A stretch of 10,070 nucleotides of DNA, taken from JBDSLU01 sp039916225 (GTDB lineage: Bacteria; Acidobacteriota; Vicinamibacteria; Vicinamibacterales; Vicinamibacteraceae). Below are positions 1 to 10,036 of the stretch, piece after piece (position 1 is the first letter of the stretch; every line of letters begins with the position of its first letter). The notes under the pieces are model-generated. The model was not told the DNA's origin. It ran no database searches and saw only the letters and a list, made by a program, of their open reading frames with translations. The DNA is taken from assembly GCA_039916225.1 (NCBI GenBank), contig JBDSLU010000431.1:1-10070 (forward strand). The letters run 5' to 3'. Position numbers and translations under genes: made by a program.

Positions 1-1452
1 CAGATCGCGGACCGCCTGGTCGACATCCCGCAGGGGGGCGTCGGCCTGAGCGGCCACTGCGGCGGTCCGCGCCGCCAGTGCCTTCCATGTCTCGAGACGA
101 TTCTCGCGCGCCTTGGCGACGTCGGCGGCGGCGCCGGCGTCCCGCGTTCGCCGCCGGTCGCCAAAGACCGCGGCCACGTGCGCGACGCGGGTCGTCAGCT
201 CGGCGTCGAGCGCCAGCGGCGACGTCAGCGTTTTCCACTCGCTCTCGAGCGCCGGCCACGCACGTTCCGATTCGTCGAGCGCGGCTTCGGGCGCGACGAG
301 CGCCTCGATGCGTCCAATCAGCGCGACCACGTCGTCGTGGACCGCCGCGGCCCGCGCGCGCGCCATGACGCGGCTCTTCGCGCGCTCGCCGTTCTCGGCG
401 AAGCGACGGGTCCAGCTGCCGTCGTCGCCACCCGCGAGGGACTGGAGCGCGGTCCACTCCGTCAGCAGGTCGGCGAGATGGGTGTCGAGATCCTCGGCGT
501 CCTCGGCAGCTCGCGCGATGAGCGTCTCGCGGGCGTCGATGCCGGCGGCCCGGGCGGTGCGCTCGGCGGCGGCGAGCGTCTCGGCCTGCTCGAGCGCGTC
601 GAGACGGGCGCGCTGGACAGCGAGCCGCCCGGCGAAGCGCGACGCGTCGGCGTCGCTCCCGGCCTCGCCGGTAAGCGTGGCGAACTCGCCTTCCAGACGA
701 TCGAGCTCGGCCCGCGTGCGGGTCGGATCCGAGGCGTGCTCGAGGGCGTCGACCCCTTCGGTCAGCAGCGCCCGGCGCCGGGCCCCGGCTTCGGCCTTGG
801 TCCGGGCATCGGCGGCGCGCTGCTCGCGGACGCGGATGAACGCGCGGGCGCGGCGGGCGACGACCGGGTTGCGGGCGCGCTCGGCGATGACGTCCATCGC
901 CGGGGACTCGCCGAGGCGGTCGACGGCGGCGACGCCGGTGTCGTTGAACTCGGTGGTGATCGCGACGGCTTCGAGCTCGGCGGGATCGGTGAGCCGCTCG
1001 AGCGCGCGGGCGCGAACCGCGTCGTGCGTCGAATGCTTGGCGACGGCGCTGAAGGCGCGGGCCTCGCTCAGACGCTCGAGCGCGCCCATGGCGATCTCGG
1101 CATCGGGCGCCGAACGCGCCACCTGGACCAGCGCGCGCTCTTCGCGCAGGGCGCGGGCGGCCAGCGCGGCGCGCGGCATGTCGGTGCCGTCGAGCGCCAG
1201 CGTCAGCAGCCGGGCCAGCGCGTCGGCACGCACCTGGGTGTCGACGTCACCGCGCGCGATTGTGCCGAGCGCGTCGGCGTCGGTGAGCCGCGCGATCGCC
1301 GCGCGCCGGACGCGAGGCGATTCATCCGTCCGGGCGAGGATCGCGATCACGCCAAGCTCGGACTCGGGCAGCGTGTCCAGCGACGCGAGACGCACGGCAG
1401 GGTCAGCGTGTTTCCACGCGGGCTGCGGGCGAAGGCGATCGAGCAGGGCCAT
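1..1452 (-). CDS. HEAT-repeat and DUF349-like helical protein, 3' part outside window
   Basis: An uninterrupted minus-strand frame of 484 codons reaches the left edge, so the C-terminus is missing. The ATG at 1452-1450 is the first in-frame ATG after a stop at 1554-1552. A weak GAGG lies 11 bases upstream, and the N-terminus (MALLDRLRPQPAWKHADPAVR) fits the usual opening of HEAT-type proteins. Residues about 15-200 are HEAT-like helices with recurring units such as AAIARLTD (51-58), GALERLSE (123-130) and RALERLTD (149-156). From about 205 the protein is Ala/Arg/Glu-rich and probably coiled. Spaced W-x-x-L plus R-F/V-x-x patterns at 333-361 (EWTALQ then WTRRFAE) and 405-434 (EWKTLT then VFGDRR) resemble DUF349 repeats. 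There is no signal peptide or membrane segment, so it is likely cytosolic. Function is unknown; a scaffold or nucleic-acid-associated role is only a guess. The DUF349 assignment is from pattern memory, moderately sure. Confidence 0.8.
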   Translation of the reverse strand, partial: MALLDRLRPQPAWKHADPAVRLASLDTLPESELGVIAILARTDESPRVRRAAIARLTDADALGTIARGDVDTQVRADALARLLTLALDGTDMPRAALAARALREERALVQVARSAPDAEIAMGALERLSEARAFSAVAKHSTHDAVRARALERLTDPAELEAVAITTEFNDTGVAAVDRLGESPAMDVIAERARNPVVARRARAFIRVREQRAADARTKAEAGARRRALLTEGVDALEHASDPTRTRAELDRLEGEFATLTGEAGSDADASRFAGRLAVQRARLDALEQAETLAAAERTARAAGIDARETLIARAAEDAEDLDTHLADLLTEWTALQSLAGGDDGSWTRRFAENGERAKSRVMARARAAAVHDDVVALIGRIEALVAPEAALDESERAWPALESEWKTLTSPLALDAELTTRVAHVAAVFGDRRRTRDAGAAADVAKARENRLETWKALAARTAAVAAQADAPLRDVDQAVRDL

Positions 1453-1675
1453 ATGACGGACTACCTCGCGAAGAGCGTCGACCGCGTGGGCGCGCGGCAA
1501 CAAGGGATGCGGCGAAACCAGCGGACGATCACTCTGAGTGTACCCGAGATCTCACGCGGCTTCGCCAGGGATCTCGTGCCCGCGATGCCAGGAATCAGAT
1601 CGCAAAATGTGGATGAAAATCCGGAAACGTGGATTGAGCAGATCACCTCCTTTGTCTACAATGTCCACGCCCCGC
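1453..1675. other. Divergent intergenic region between DUF349-like gene and MATE gene
   Basis: This 223-bp gap separates the leftward HEAT/DUF349-like gene from the rightward pump gene. It holds a rightward promoter (1634-1662), a 13-base match to the 3' end of 16S rRNA (1641-1653), and two GTGGAT copies 20 bases apart (1609-1614 and 1629-1634) just upstream of and touching the -35 box. Short frames crossing it in both directions have no recognisable product. No convincing leftward promoter was found; a TACACT on the minus strand at 1542-1537 lacks a good -35 partner. Confidence 0.6.
1634..1662 (+). promoter_or_regulatory. Sigma70-type promoter for MATE-parC transcript
   Basis: A -35 element TTGAGC (1634-1639) and a -10 element TACAAT (1657-1662) are separated by the ideal 17 bases. 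Transcription would begin near 1669, about seven bases before the ATG at 1676, giving a very short or effectively leaderless 5' end. The upstream in-frame ATG at 1661 lies inside the -10 box and would not be transcribed from here. The boxes are seen; activity is inferred. Confidence 0.65.
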
Positions 1676-3103
1676 ATGGCTTCCCCGCCCCAAGCACCCA
1701 CATCCCGGCAACGTTTCGATCGCCGCATCATCGAGGGCCCCCTGACGGCCGCCGTCTGGCACCTGGCCTGGCCGGCGATGCTGCAGAACGCCATCGGTGG
1801 CGCCCAGGGGATCGTCGACCACGCCATGGTCGGCCAGGTCGTCGGCTTCACCGGCAACGCCGCCATCGGCGTCAGCTGGCAGATCTTCCTGATCGTGATC
1901 GTGTTCATCAGCTCGCTGTACACCGGCATGGGCGTGCTGGTGTCGCGACACGCCGGCGCCGGCGACGCCGAGACGGTGAACCGCGTCGTCTACCAGGCGT
2001 TCCTCACCTCGATCTTCCTGTCGCTCGGCGTGCTCGCGCCCATCGGCTACGTGGCGGCCCCGTGGCTGCTCGATTTGGCCAAGGCGGCGCCCGAGGTCCA
2101 GGCCGTGGCGCTCCCCTACCTCCGGCTGATGTTCGCCGGCAGCCTCGGCATGCTGCTGTTCTTCATGCTCGGCGGCGCGCTGCGCGCTGCGGGCGATTCG
2201 CGCACGCCGCTCTACCTGGGGGTCGGCCTCACGCTGACGCACGTCGCGCTCAACGTCGCGCTGATCACCGGGGCCGGCCCCTTTCCGCCACTCGGCGTAC
2301 TGGGGGCCGCGGTCGGTGCCGTCACGAGCAGCATCGGCGCCGGCCTCGTCGGGCTGGGCCTGCTCTTCGCCAAGCGCACGCCGATCTGGTTCTCGCGAGG
2401 GATGCCGCTCGCCCCCGACTGGACGATCATCCGCTCGCTCTTCCGCTTCGGCCTGCCGACCGGGCTGCAGGGCGTCGCGATGAACGTCGGCGGACTGCTG
2501 CTGCTGCGGTTCATCGGCGGCCTCGAGCACAGTGCAGAAGCACAGGCGGCCTATGCCGTCGGCTACAACCAGCTGTTCTCGCTGATCACCTGGACCTCGG
2601 TCGGCCTGATGGGCGCCGCGGCCACCGTCGCCGGCCAGAACCTGGGCGCCGGCAAGCCGGAGCGCGCCGTCGAAGGCGTGTGGGCGACCGCGCGGATCGG
2701 CCTGCTCCTCGCTGGCACGATGGGCCTGGTGTTCCTGCTGATACCGCGGATGCTGCTGGCGCTGTTCGGCATGAAGGACGGCCTCGTCCTCGACATGGGC
2801 ACGCAGTTGCTGCGGGTCCTTGCCGTGTCTGGCCTGTTCGTCACGCTCGCGCTCGTCCACACCGGCGGGCTGCAAGGCACCGGCGACACGCGCAGCCCGT
2901 TCTACATCTCGCTGATCTCCCAGGTGGTCGTCCCGCTCGGGCTGTGTTTCGCGTTGCAGATGAGCGGTGCACTCGGCCCGCTCGGCATCTGGACCGCCAT
3001 CCTCCTCGGCCACTCGACCCGGGCGGTGCTCTCGATTGCCCGGTTCCGCCAGGGCAAGTGGCGGTCGATCAAGGTCGGCGTCGCCGCCGCCGGCGCCCGC
3101 TGA
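1676..3103 (+). CDS. MATE family multidrug efflux transporter
   Basis: This encodes a 475-residue inner-membrane antiporter of the MATE family (NorM/DinF relatives), which export cationic drugs, dyes and often fluoroquinolones using Na+ or H+ gradients. About twelve hydrophobic segments lie between residues 22 and 456 in two six-helix halves. The halves carry matching signature loops, GALRAAGDSRTP (167-178) and GGLQGTGDTRSP (397-408), the expected internal pseudo-repeat of MatE domains. Length fits the family (about 450-480). The ATG at 1676 is chosen because a promoter -10 box overlaps the in-frame ATG at 1661 and residues before RRIIEGPL are not family-like. No clear Shine-Dalgarno precedes it, consistent with a short leader. 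It is followed closely by parC and probably shares its transcript. The substrate cannot be read from sequence. Confidence 0.92.
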   Translation: MASPPQAPTSRQRFDRRIIEGPLTAAVWHLAWPAMLQNAIGGAQGIVDHAMVGQVVGFTGNAAIGVSWQIFLIVIVFISSLYTGMGVLVSRHAGAGDAETVNRVVYQAFLTSIFLSLGVLAPIGYVAAPWLLDLAKAAPEVQAVALPYLRLMFAGSLGMLLFFMLGGALRAAGDSRTPLYLGVGLTLTHVALNVALITGAGPFPPLGVLGAAVGAVTSSIGAGLVGLGLLFAKRTPIWFSRGMPLAPDWTIIRSLFRFGLPTGLQGVAMNVGGLLLLRFIGGLEHSAEAQAAYAVGYNQLFSLITWTSVGLMGAAATVAGQNLGAGKPERAVEGVWATARIGLLLAGTMGLVFLLIPRMLLALFGMKDGLVLDMGTQLLRVLAVSGLFVTLALVHTGGLQGTGDTRSPFYISLISQVVVPLGLCFALQMSGALGPLGIWTAILLGHSTRAVLSIARFRQGKWRSIKVGVAAAGAR

Positions 3104-3107
3104 AGGA
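3103..3107 (+). promoter_or_regulatory. Shine-Dalgarno of parC overlapping the MATE stop codon
   Basis: AAGGA begins on the last base of the MATE TGA stop and lies nine bases before the GTG at 3117. It fixes the parC start and suggests translational coupling between the two genes. A start at 2967 would lie deep inside the MATE gene and is implausible. Confidence 0.7.
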
Positions 3108-3116
3108 TTCCGTTTC

Positions 3117-5549
<2,433 letters not shown>

Positions 5550-5634
5550 GCCGGGATTCAAGCGGCGTCGCGGCGGAGAAATGCGTTCGATATGCAAATT
5601 GGATGATGGCTGACGAACCTTTCACCGCTGTAAG

Positions 5635-5664
5635 TTGCCAACTGTACCGTGCGGCGTGCATAAT
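5635..5664 (+). promoter_or_regulatory. Probable sigma70-type promoter for glutamine synthetase
   Basis: TTGCCA (5635-5640) and CATAAT (5659-5664) are separated by 18 bases. Initiation would be near 5671, leaving a leader of about 83 bases before the ATG at 5754. This is a longer leader than those predicted for the pump and parE genes, and this gene does have a Shine-Dalgarno. Confidence 0.55.
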
Positions 5665-5742
5665 GCGCGCACGGGAGCGATCGCGCTCAATCCACTCGAC
5701 ACTCTAGAAGAAGAAGCGGCGCCGCCGGCGTCGCGCGTAGCG

Positions 5743-5753
5743 AAAGGACAGGA
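5743..5753 (+). promoter_or_regulatory. Ribosome binding site of glutamine synthetase
   Basis: AAAGGA (5743-5748) lies five bases before the ATG at 5754, with a second AGGA (5750-5753) directly touching the start codon. It decides the start at MGSAASREAV. Confidence 0.65.
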
Positions 5754-7931
5754 ATGGGCTCAGCGGCGTCTCGTGAAGCAGTCAGTTCTATCCGCAACTG
5801 GGCGGTCACCGAGGGTCGCAAGACCACGTCACAGGGGCGGGCCACCGAGCTCTTCGGCAGCCTCGTCTTCAGCGACGACGTGCAGCGAGCGCGTCTTCCC
5901 AAGCAGGTGTACAAATCCCTGCGCCGCACCGTCACCAAGGGCGAATCGCTCGATCCCTCCGCTGCGGACGCGGTCGCCTCGGCGGTCAAGGATTGGGCGC
6001 TCGAGCACGGCGCCACGCACTACACCCACTGGTTCCAGCCGCTCACCGGGATCACGGCTGAAAAGCACGACTCGTTCCTGTCGCCGACGCCCGAGGGCGG
6101 CGCCATCGCCGAGTTCAGCGGCAAGGAGCTGGTCCAGGGCGAACCCGACGCCTCGAGCTTCCCGTCCGGCGGCATGCGGTCGACGTTCGAAGCCCGCGGC
6201 TACACGGCGTGGGATGCGACCAGCCCGCCGTGGCTCCTCTCGAACCCGAACGGCATGACGCTGGTCATCCCGACCGCGTTCGTCAGCTGGACGGGTGAGG
6301 CGCTCGACAAGAAAACGCCGCTGCTGCGCTCGATGGAAGCGCTGTCGACGCAGGCGGTCCGCATCCTGAAACTGTTCGGCTCGCGCGCCGAGCGGGTCAC
6401 CGCGACCTGCGGCCCCGAGCAGGAATACTTCCTGATCGACGCCAACTTCTACTACGCGCGTCCCGACCTGATCAACGCCGGCCGCACCCTGTTCGGCGCC
6501 AAGCCGCCCAAGGGCCAGGAGCTCGAGGATCAGTATTTCGGCGCCATTCCCGAACGCGTCCTGGCCTGCATGATGGAGGGCGAGGCGGAGCTGTTCAAGG
6601 TCGGCGTCCCGGTCAAGACGCGCCACAACGAAGTCGCGCCGAGCCAGTACGAGATCGCGCCGATCTTCGAGAACGCCAACGTCGCAACGGATCACCAGAT
6701 GATGGTGATGGAAACGCTGCGCCGCATCGCGCCGAAGTACGGCCTCGCCTGCCTGCTGCACGAGAAGCCGTTCGCCGGCGTCAACGGCTCGGGCAAGCAC
6801 CTCAACTGGTCGATGGGCGACGACCTCGGCAACAACCTGCTGCAGCCGGGTGACAACCCGCACGACAACGTGCAGTTCCTGGTCTTCTGCGCCGCTGTGC
6901 TGCGCGCGGTGCACCGGTCGCAGGGCCTGCTGCGCGCGGCGATCGCCAGCGCCGGCAACGATCACCGCCTGGGCGCCAACGAGGCCCCGCCGGCGATCAT
7001 CTCGGTGTTCCTCGGCGACATGCTGACGGACATCTTCGAGCAGATCGAAAAGGGCGCCGCCAAGAGCACGAAGTCGGGCGGCATCCTGGAGACCGGCGTC
7101 GCCTCGCTGCCGAAGCTGCCGCGCGACGCGGGCGACCGCAACCGCACCAGCCCGTTCGCGTTCACCGGCAACAAGTTCGAGTTCCGCGCGGTGTCGTCTG
7201 GCCAGAGCATCGCCATGCCGAACATCTGCCTGAACGTGGCGGTGGCCGACTCGCTCTCCTACGTCGCCGGCGAATTGGAGAAGGCCACGGCCGGCGGCCA
7301 GTCGCTCGAGAGCGCGGTCGGCAAGCTGCTGACCAAGATGATCAAGGAATCGAAGCCGATCATCTTCAACGGCAACGGCTACTCGGCGGAGTGGGAAAAG
7401 GAAGCGGCCAAGCGCAAGCTCCTCAACCTCAAGAACACCGTCGACGCCCTGCCGGAGCTGGTCAAGCCCGACGCGATCAAGATGTTCGAGACGCACAAGG
7501 TCCTGAACGAACGCGAGGTGCACGCGCGCTTCGAGATCATGCTCGAGCAGTACGTCAAGACGGTCAACGTCGAGGCGCAGCTGATGGTGCTGATGGCCAA
7601 CCGCTACATCCTGCCGGCGGGCCTCAGCTACCTGACGGCCGTGGCGCAGGCGGTGGCGGCGGGCAAGGCGGCGGGTGTCGTCTCCAGCGAGGCGAAGAAG
7701 CTGCTGACCGAGCTGACCCGGACGATCGACGGCTTCCGCAAGGCCACCGACAAACTCGAGTCGGTGCTCGAGCACGGCGGCGGCTCGGCCGAGAAGCACG
7801 CGAAGTACATGCGCGACACGGTGATTCCGTCGATGAACGCCTTGCGCGAGCTGGGCGACGCGATCGAGACGACGGTGCCGTCCAGCACGTGGCCGCTGCC
7901 GACCTACCGCGAGATGCTGTTCATCAAGTAG
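5754..7931 (+). CDS. glnN: Glutamine synthetase type III
   Basis: This 725-residue cytosolic enzyme makes glutamine from glutamate, ammonium and ATP. Length and motifs identify the GSIII (GlnN) class rather than the roughly 470-residue GSI. Class features in order are FGSLVFSDDVQRARLPKQVY (34-53), THWFQPLTGITAEKHDSF (91-108), FPSGGMRSTFEARGYTAWD (136-154), GPEQEYFLID (220-229), the EVAPSQYEIAPIFE metal and substrate region (293-306), NGSGKHLNWS (344-353), GNDHRLGANEAPPAI (401-415) and NRTSPFAFTGNKFEFR (463-478). The long helical C-terminal region (about 540-725) is typical of GSIII. GSIII enzymes form dodecamers, and the GSI-type adenylylation tyrosine is not expected. It has its own promoter, ribosome binding site and downstream hairpin, so it is probably monocistronic. 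It sits between two topoisomerase genes, with no evident functional tie. Confidence 0.96.
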   Translation: MGSAASREAVSSIRNWAVTEGRKTTSQGRATELFGSLVFSDDVQRARLPKQVYKSLRRTVTKGESLDPSAADAVASAVKDWALEHGATHYTHWFQPLTGITAEKHDSFLSPTPEGGAIAEFSGKELVQGEPDASSFPSGGMRSTFEARGYTAWDATSPPWLLSNPNGMTLVIPTAFVSWTGEALDKKTPLLRSMEALSTQAVRILKLFGSRAERVTATCGPEQEYFLIDANFYYARPDLINAGRTLFGAKPPKGQELEDQYFGAIPERVLACMMEGEAELFKVGVPVKTRHNEVAPSQYEIAPIFENANVATDHQMMVMETLRRIAPKYGLACLLHEKPFAGVNGSGKHLNWSMGDDLGNNLLQPGDNPHDNVQFLVFCAAVLRAVHRSQGLLRAAIASAGNDHRLGANEAPPAIISVFLGDMLTDIFEQIEKGAAKSTKSGGILETGVASLPKLPRDAGDRNRTSPFAFTGNKFEFRAVSSGQSIAMPNICLNVAVADSLSYVAGELEKATAGGQSLESAVGKLLTKMIKESKPIIFNGNGYSAEWEKEAAKRKLLNLKNTVDALPELVKPDAIKMFETHKVLNEREVHARFEIMLEQYVKTVNVEAQLMVLMANRYILPAGLSYLTAVAQAVAAGKAAGVVSSEAKKLLTELTRTIDGFRKATDKLESVLEHGGGSAEKHAKYMRDTVIPSMNALRELGDAIETTVPSSTWPLPTYREMLFIK

Positions 7932-7956
7932 ACGGCTGGTCGAACGCGGGTTTGCG

Positions 7957-7984
7957 GCAAGAGCCGGCTCACGCCGGCTCTTGC
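7957..7984 (+). terminator. Hairpin terminator after glutamine synthetase
   Basis: A perfect 12-bp stem, GCAAGAGCCGGC (7957-7968) with GCCGGCTCTTGC (7973-7984), closes on the loop TCAC, starting 25 bases after the stop. It lacks a long T run (TGTGT follows), as in many GC-rich terminators. It is symmetrical, so it could also fold in an antisense transcript. Confidence 0.7.
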
Positions 7985-8012
7985 TGTGTACGGCGTTCGG
8001 CGCGGCCGGCGT

Positions 8013-8077
8013 CAACTCCCAACTGCCAACTCCCAACTGCCAGCTTGGAAGTTGGAGCTTGGCAGTTGGGAGTTGGC
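8013..8077. repeat. Heptamer repeat array with an inverted arm forming an 18-bp hairpin
   Basis: From 8013 the sequence runs in seven-base units: CAACTCC, CAACTGC, CAACTCC, CAACTGC, CAGCTTG, GAAGTTG, GAGCTTG, GCAGTTG, GGAGTTG. The last units are the reverse complement of the first. Positions 8025-8042 pair perfectly with 8060-8077 (18 bp, 17-base loop). The earlier copy at 8013-8027 can compete for most of the same right arm. I recall similar AACTCCC/AACTGCC arrays between genes in Acidobacteriota and related genomes, but cannot check this here. It lies 28 bases after the glnN hairpin and 39 bases before parE, abutting the parE promoter. Function is unknown. It is not CRISPR-like: there are no spacers and the period is 7. 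Confidence 0.85.
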
Positions 8078-8095
8078 CATCCGGTCGCGGCCACT

Positions 8096-8104
8096 TGCTA
8101 CACT
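8096..8104 (+). promoter_or_regulatory. Extended -10 promoter for parE
   Basis: TGC directly followed by TACACT (8099-8104) forms an extended -10 element 12 bases before the ATG at 8117. No good -35 lies at 17 bases; TTGGCC (8073-8078), at the edge of the heptamer repeat, is 20 bases away. Initiation near 8111 would leave a 5' end of about six bases. Confidence 0.55.
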
Positions 8105-8116
8105 AGGCCGCGATTC

Positions 8117-10030
8117 ATGGCCAGCAGCTATACCGCGAAAGACATCACCGTCCTCGAAGGGCTCGAGCCGGTCCGCAAGCGCCCCGGCATGTACATCGGC
8201 GGCGTCGGCACCGCCGGCCTGCACCACCTGGCCTGGGAGATTCTCGACAACGCGATCGACGAAGCCATGAACGGCTTCGCGTCGTCGATCGTCGTCACGC
8301 TGCACAAGGACGGATCGTCGCTGACGGTCGCCGACGACGGCCGCGGCATCCCGGTCGACAGGCACGAGAAGACCGGCAAGAGCGCGCTCGAGGTCATCTT
8401 CACGGTGCTCCACGCCGGCGGCAAATTCGAAGGGCAGAACTACAAGACGGCGGGCGGCCTGCACGGCGTCGGCGCCAGCGTCGTCAACGCCCTGTCCAAG
8501 GAACTGGTCGCCACCGTCCGCCGCGACGGCCACACCTACGAGCAGCGCTTCAAGCAGGGCAAGCCGCAGGGCGGGCTGGTCAAGACCGGGCCGGCGCGCG
8601 GCACCGGCACCACGGTGTGGTTCCACCCCGATCCGGCCATCTTCCCGCGCATCGAGTTCGACGCGCCGCTGCTGCGCGAGCGCCTCGAGACGGCGAGCTA
8701 CCTGCACCGCGGCGTCAAGCTGACGTTCGTCGAGGAAGCGACCGGCGCCCGCGACACGTTCGTCCACGAAGACGGCATCGTCGCCTATTTGAACCGCCTG
8801 GTCGTCGAGCGCAACGAGCGCGCCGTCCACGAGGCGCCGTTCACGCTGGCCCGCGACGGACGCGACGCCGACGTCCGCGTCGAGCTCGCGCTGCAATGGA
8901 CCGAAGCGACCGACGAGCACGTCCGCAGCTATGTCAACGGCATCCCCACCGGCTCCGGCGGCACGCACGAGAACGGCCTGCGCGCCGGACTCGGCAAGGC
9001 GATCCGCAACTACATCGAGACGCACACCCTGTCGCCGAAGGGCGTCACGCTCACCGCCGAGGACATCCGCGAAGGCCTGGTCGCCGTGCTCAGCGTGTTC
9101 GTCCAGGAGCCGCAGTTCCAGGGCCAGACCAAGGACCGCCTGAACAACCCCGAGCTGCTCGCCGCGGTCGACGCGCAGGTGCGGCCGGCCCTCGAGCACT
9201 GGTTGAACAGCAAGCAGTCGGTCGCCGAGCAGATCGTCGCCCGCGTCGTGCTTGCCGCCCGGGCTCGCGAAGCCAGCCGCGCCGCGCACCAGGAAGTCGT
9301 CCGCAAGAGCGCGACCTCGGCCCGGCTGACGCTGCCCGGCAAGCTGTCCGACTGCTCGATGAGCACGCCCGGCGCCACCGAGATTTTCATCGTCGAAGGC
9401 GACTCGGCCGGCGGGTCGGCCAAGCAGGGGCGCGACCGCACCCGTCAGGCGATCCTGCCGCTGCGCGGCAAGGTGCTGAACGCCGAGAACGCGTCGATGG
9501 CCAAGGTCCTCGAGAACAAGGAACTGGCCGACCTCGTCACGGCTCTCGGCTGCGGCATCGGCAAGGCCTTCGACATCACCCGGCTGCGCTACGGCAAGGT
9601 CATCATCCTGGCCGACGCCGACTCGGACGGGCACCACATCGCGACGCTGCTCCTCACCTTCATCTACCGGCACATGCCGCGGCTCATCGAGCACAAGCAC
9701 ATCTACCTGGCTCAGCCGCCGCTCTACCGCATCGATGTCGGCAAGGAGACCTTCTGGGCCCTCGACGAGCCGCAGAAGCAGGCCATCCTCAACAGCAAGA
9801 CGGGGCGCGCCAAGCCGGAGATCACGCGGTTCAAGGGCCTGGGCGAGATGATGCCGAAGGTGCTGTGGGAGACGACGCTCAACCCCAAGACGCGCCGGCT
9901 CCTCCGGGTCGACGTCACGGACGCCCTGGTCACCGACCGGATCATCAACGAGCTCATGGGCAAGGACGCGTCCGCCCGCTTCCGGTTCATCATGGAGCAC
10001 GCTGAGGACGCCTCGGAACTGGACGTCTGA
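8117..10030 (+). CDS. parE: Type IIA topoisomerase subunit B (topoisomerase IV ParE type)
   Basis: This 637-residue ATPase subunit drives strand passage together with the ParC-type subunit at 3117. The GHKL ATP site shows ILDNAIDEA (42-50, with E41 and N45 at the catalytic and Mg positions), DDGRGIPVD (73-81) and GGLHGVGASVVNALS (113-127). The transducer domain includes the conserved QTKDRLNN (337-344). The TOPRIM domain has EGDSAGGSAKQGRDR (427-441), PLRGKVLN (448-455) and DADSDGHHI (500-508). The tail carries KGLGEM (573-578) before LWETT. Length near 640 lacks the large insert of Gram-negative GyrB, fitting ParE or short GyrB. The ATG at 8117 starts MASSYTAKDITVLEGLEPVRKRPGMYIG, the usual family opening. 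There is almost no Shine-Dalgarno, consistent with a short-leader mRNA. GyrB naming remains possible; ParE is favoured by the pairing with parC. Confidence 0.92.
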   Translation: MASSYTAKDITVLEGLEPVRKRPGMYIGGVGTAGLHHLAWEILDNAIDEAMNGFASSIVVTLHKDGSSLTVADDGRGIPVDRHEKTGKSALEVIFTVLHAGGKFEGQNYKTAGGLHGVGASVVNALSKELVATVRRDGHTYEQRFKQGKPQGGLVKTGPARGTGTTVWFHPDPAIFPRIEFDAPLLRERLETASYLHRGVKLTFVEEATGARDTFVHEDGIVAYLNRLVVERNERAVHEAPFTLARDGRDADVRVELALQWTEATDEHVRSYVNGIPTGSGGTHENGLRAGLGKAIRNYIETHTLSPKGVTLTAEDIREGLVAVLSVFVQEPQFQGQTKDRLNNPELLAAVDAQVRPALEHWLNSKQSVAEQIVARVVLAARAREASRAAHQEVVRKSATSARLTLPGKLSDCSMSTPGATEIFIVEGDSAGGSAKQGRDRTRQAILPLRGKVLNAENASMAKVLENKELADLVTALGCGIGKAFDITRLRYGKVIILADADSDGHHIATLLLTFIYRHMPRLIEHKHIYLAQPPLYRIDVGKETFWALDEPQKQAILNSKTGRAKPEITRFKGLGEMMPKVLWETTLNPKTRRLLRVDVTDALVTDRIINELMGKDASARFRFIMEHAEDASELDV

Positions 10031-10036
10031 GCCGAC

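Larger units (their letters stand above)
5550..5753 (+). other. Intergenic region and leader upstream of glutamine synthetase
   Basis: This 204-bp gap begins after the parC stop. Its first part is visibly richer in A and T than the flanking genes and holds a promoter (5635-5664). About 80 bases of leader follow, including a small GAGCG/CGCTC hairpin (5675-5688) with an ATCG loop. No strong terminator was found after parC, so read-through into glnN is possible. No sigma54 element (GG then GC ten bases apart with the usual flanks) was seen, and I do not recognise a known riboswitch. Confidence 0.5.

Noticed and set aside
113..1456. A 447-codon plus-strand frame rich in Ser/Arg/Ala
   Set aside because: It is antisense to the coherent minus-strand gene, with no motifs and biased composition typical of a shadow frame.
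1538..1675. Longer N-terminus for the MATE protein (starts at 1538 or 1661)
   Set aside because: The extra residues are not family-like, and the predicted promoter -10 lies on the 1661 ATG, so these codons would not be transcribed from it.
5596..5665. Sigma54 promoter for the nitrogen-assimilation gene
   Set aside because: No TGGC...TTGC pair with GG and GC at the required ten-base spacing was found; a sigma70-type pair fits better.
5829..8036. A 735-codon minus-strand frame opposite glutamine synthetase
   Set aside because: The plus-strand product is unmistakably GSIII; the antisense product is Arg/Leu/Asp-rich with no family features.
8013..8077. CRISPR array
   Set aside because: The period is seven bases with no spacers, and the units invert midway.
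7986..8270. A 94-codon plus-strand frame over the heptamer repeat
   Set aside because: The repetitive SQLP and ELGSWEL-like peptide comes from reading the heptamer array, and the rest overlaps parE out of frame.
8012..10000. A 662-codon minus-strand frame opposite parE
   Set aside because: It is a shadow of the well-defined ParE frame; its N-terminus is just the translated heptamer repeat.
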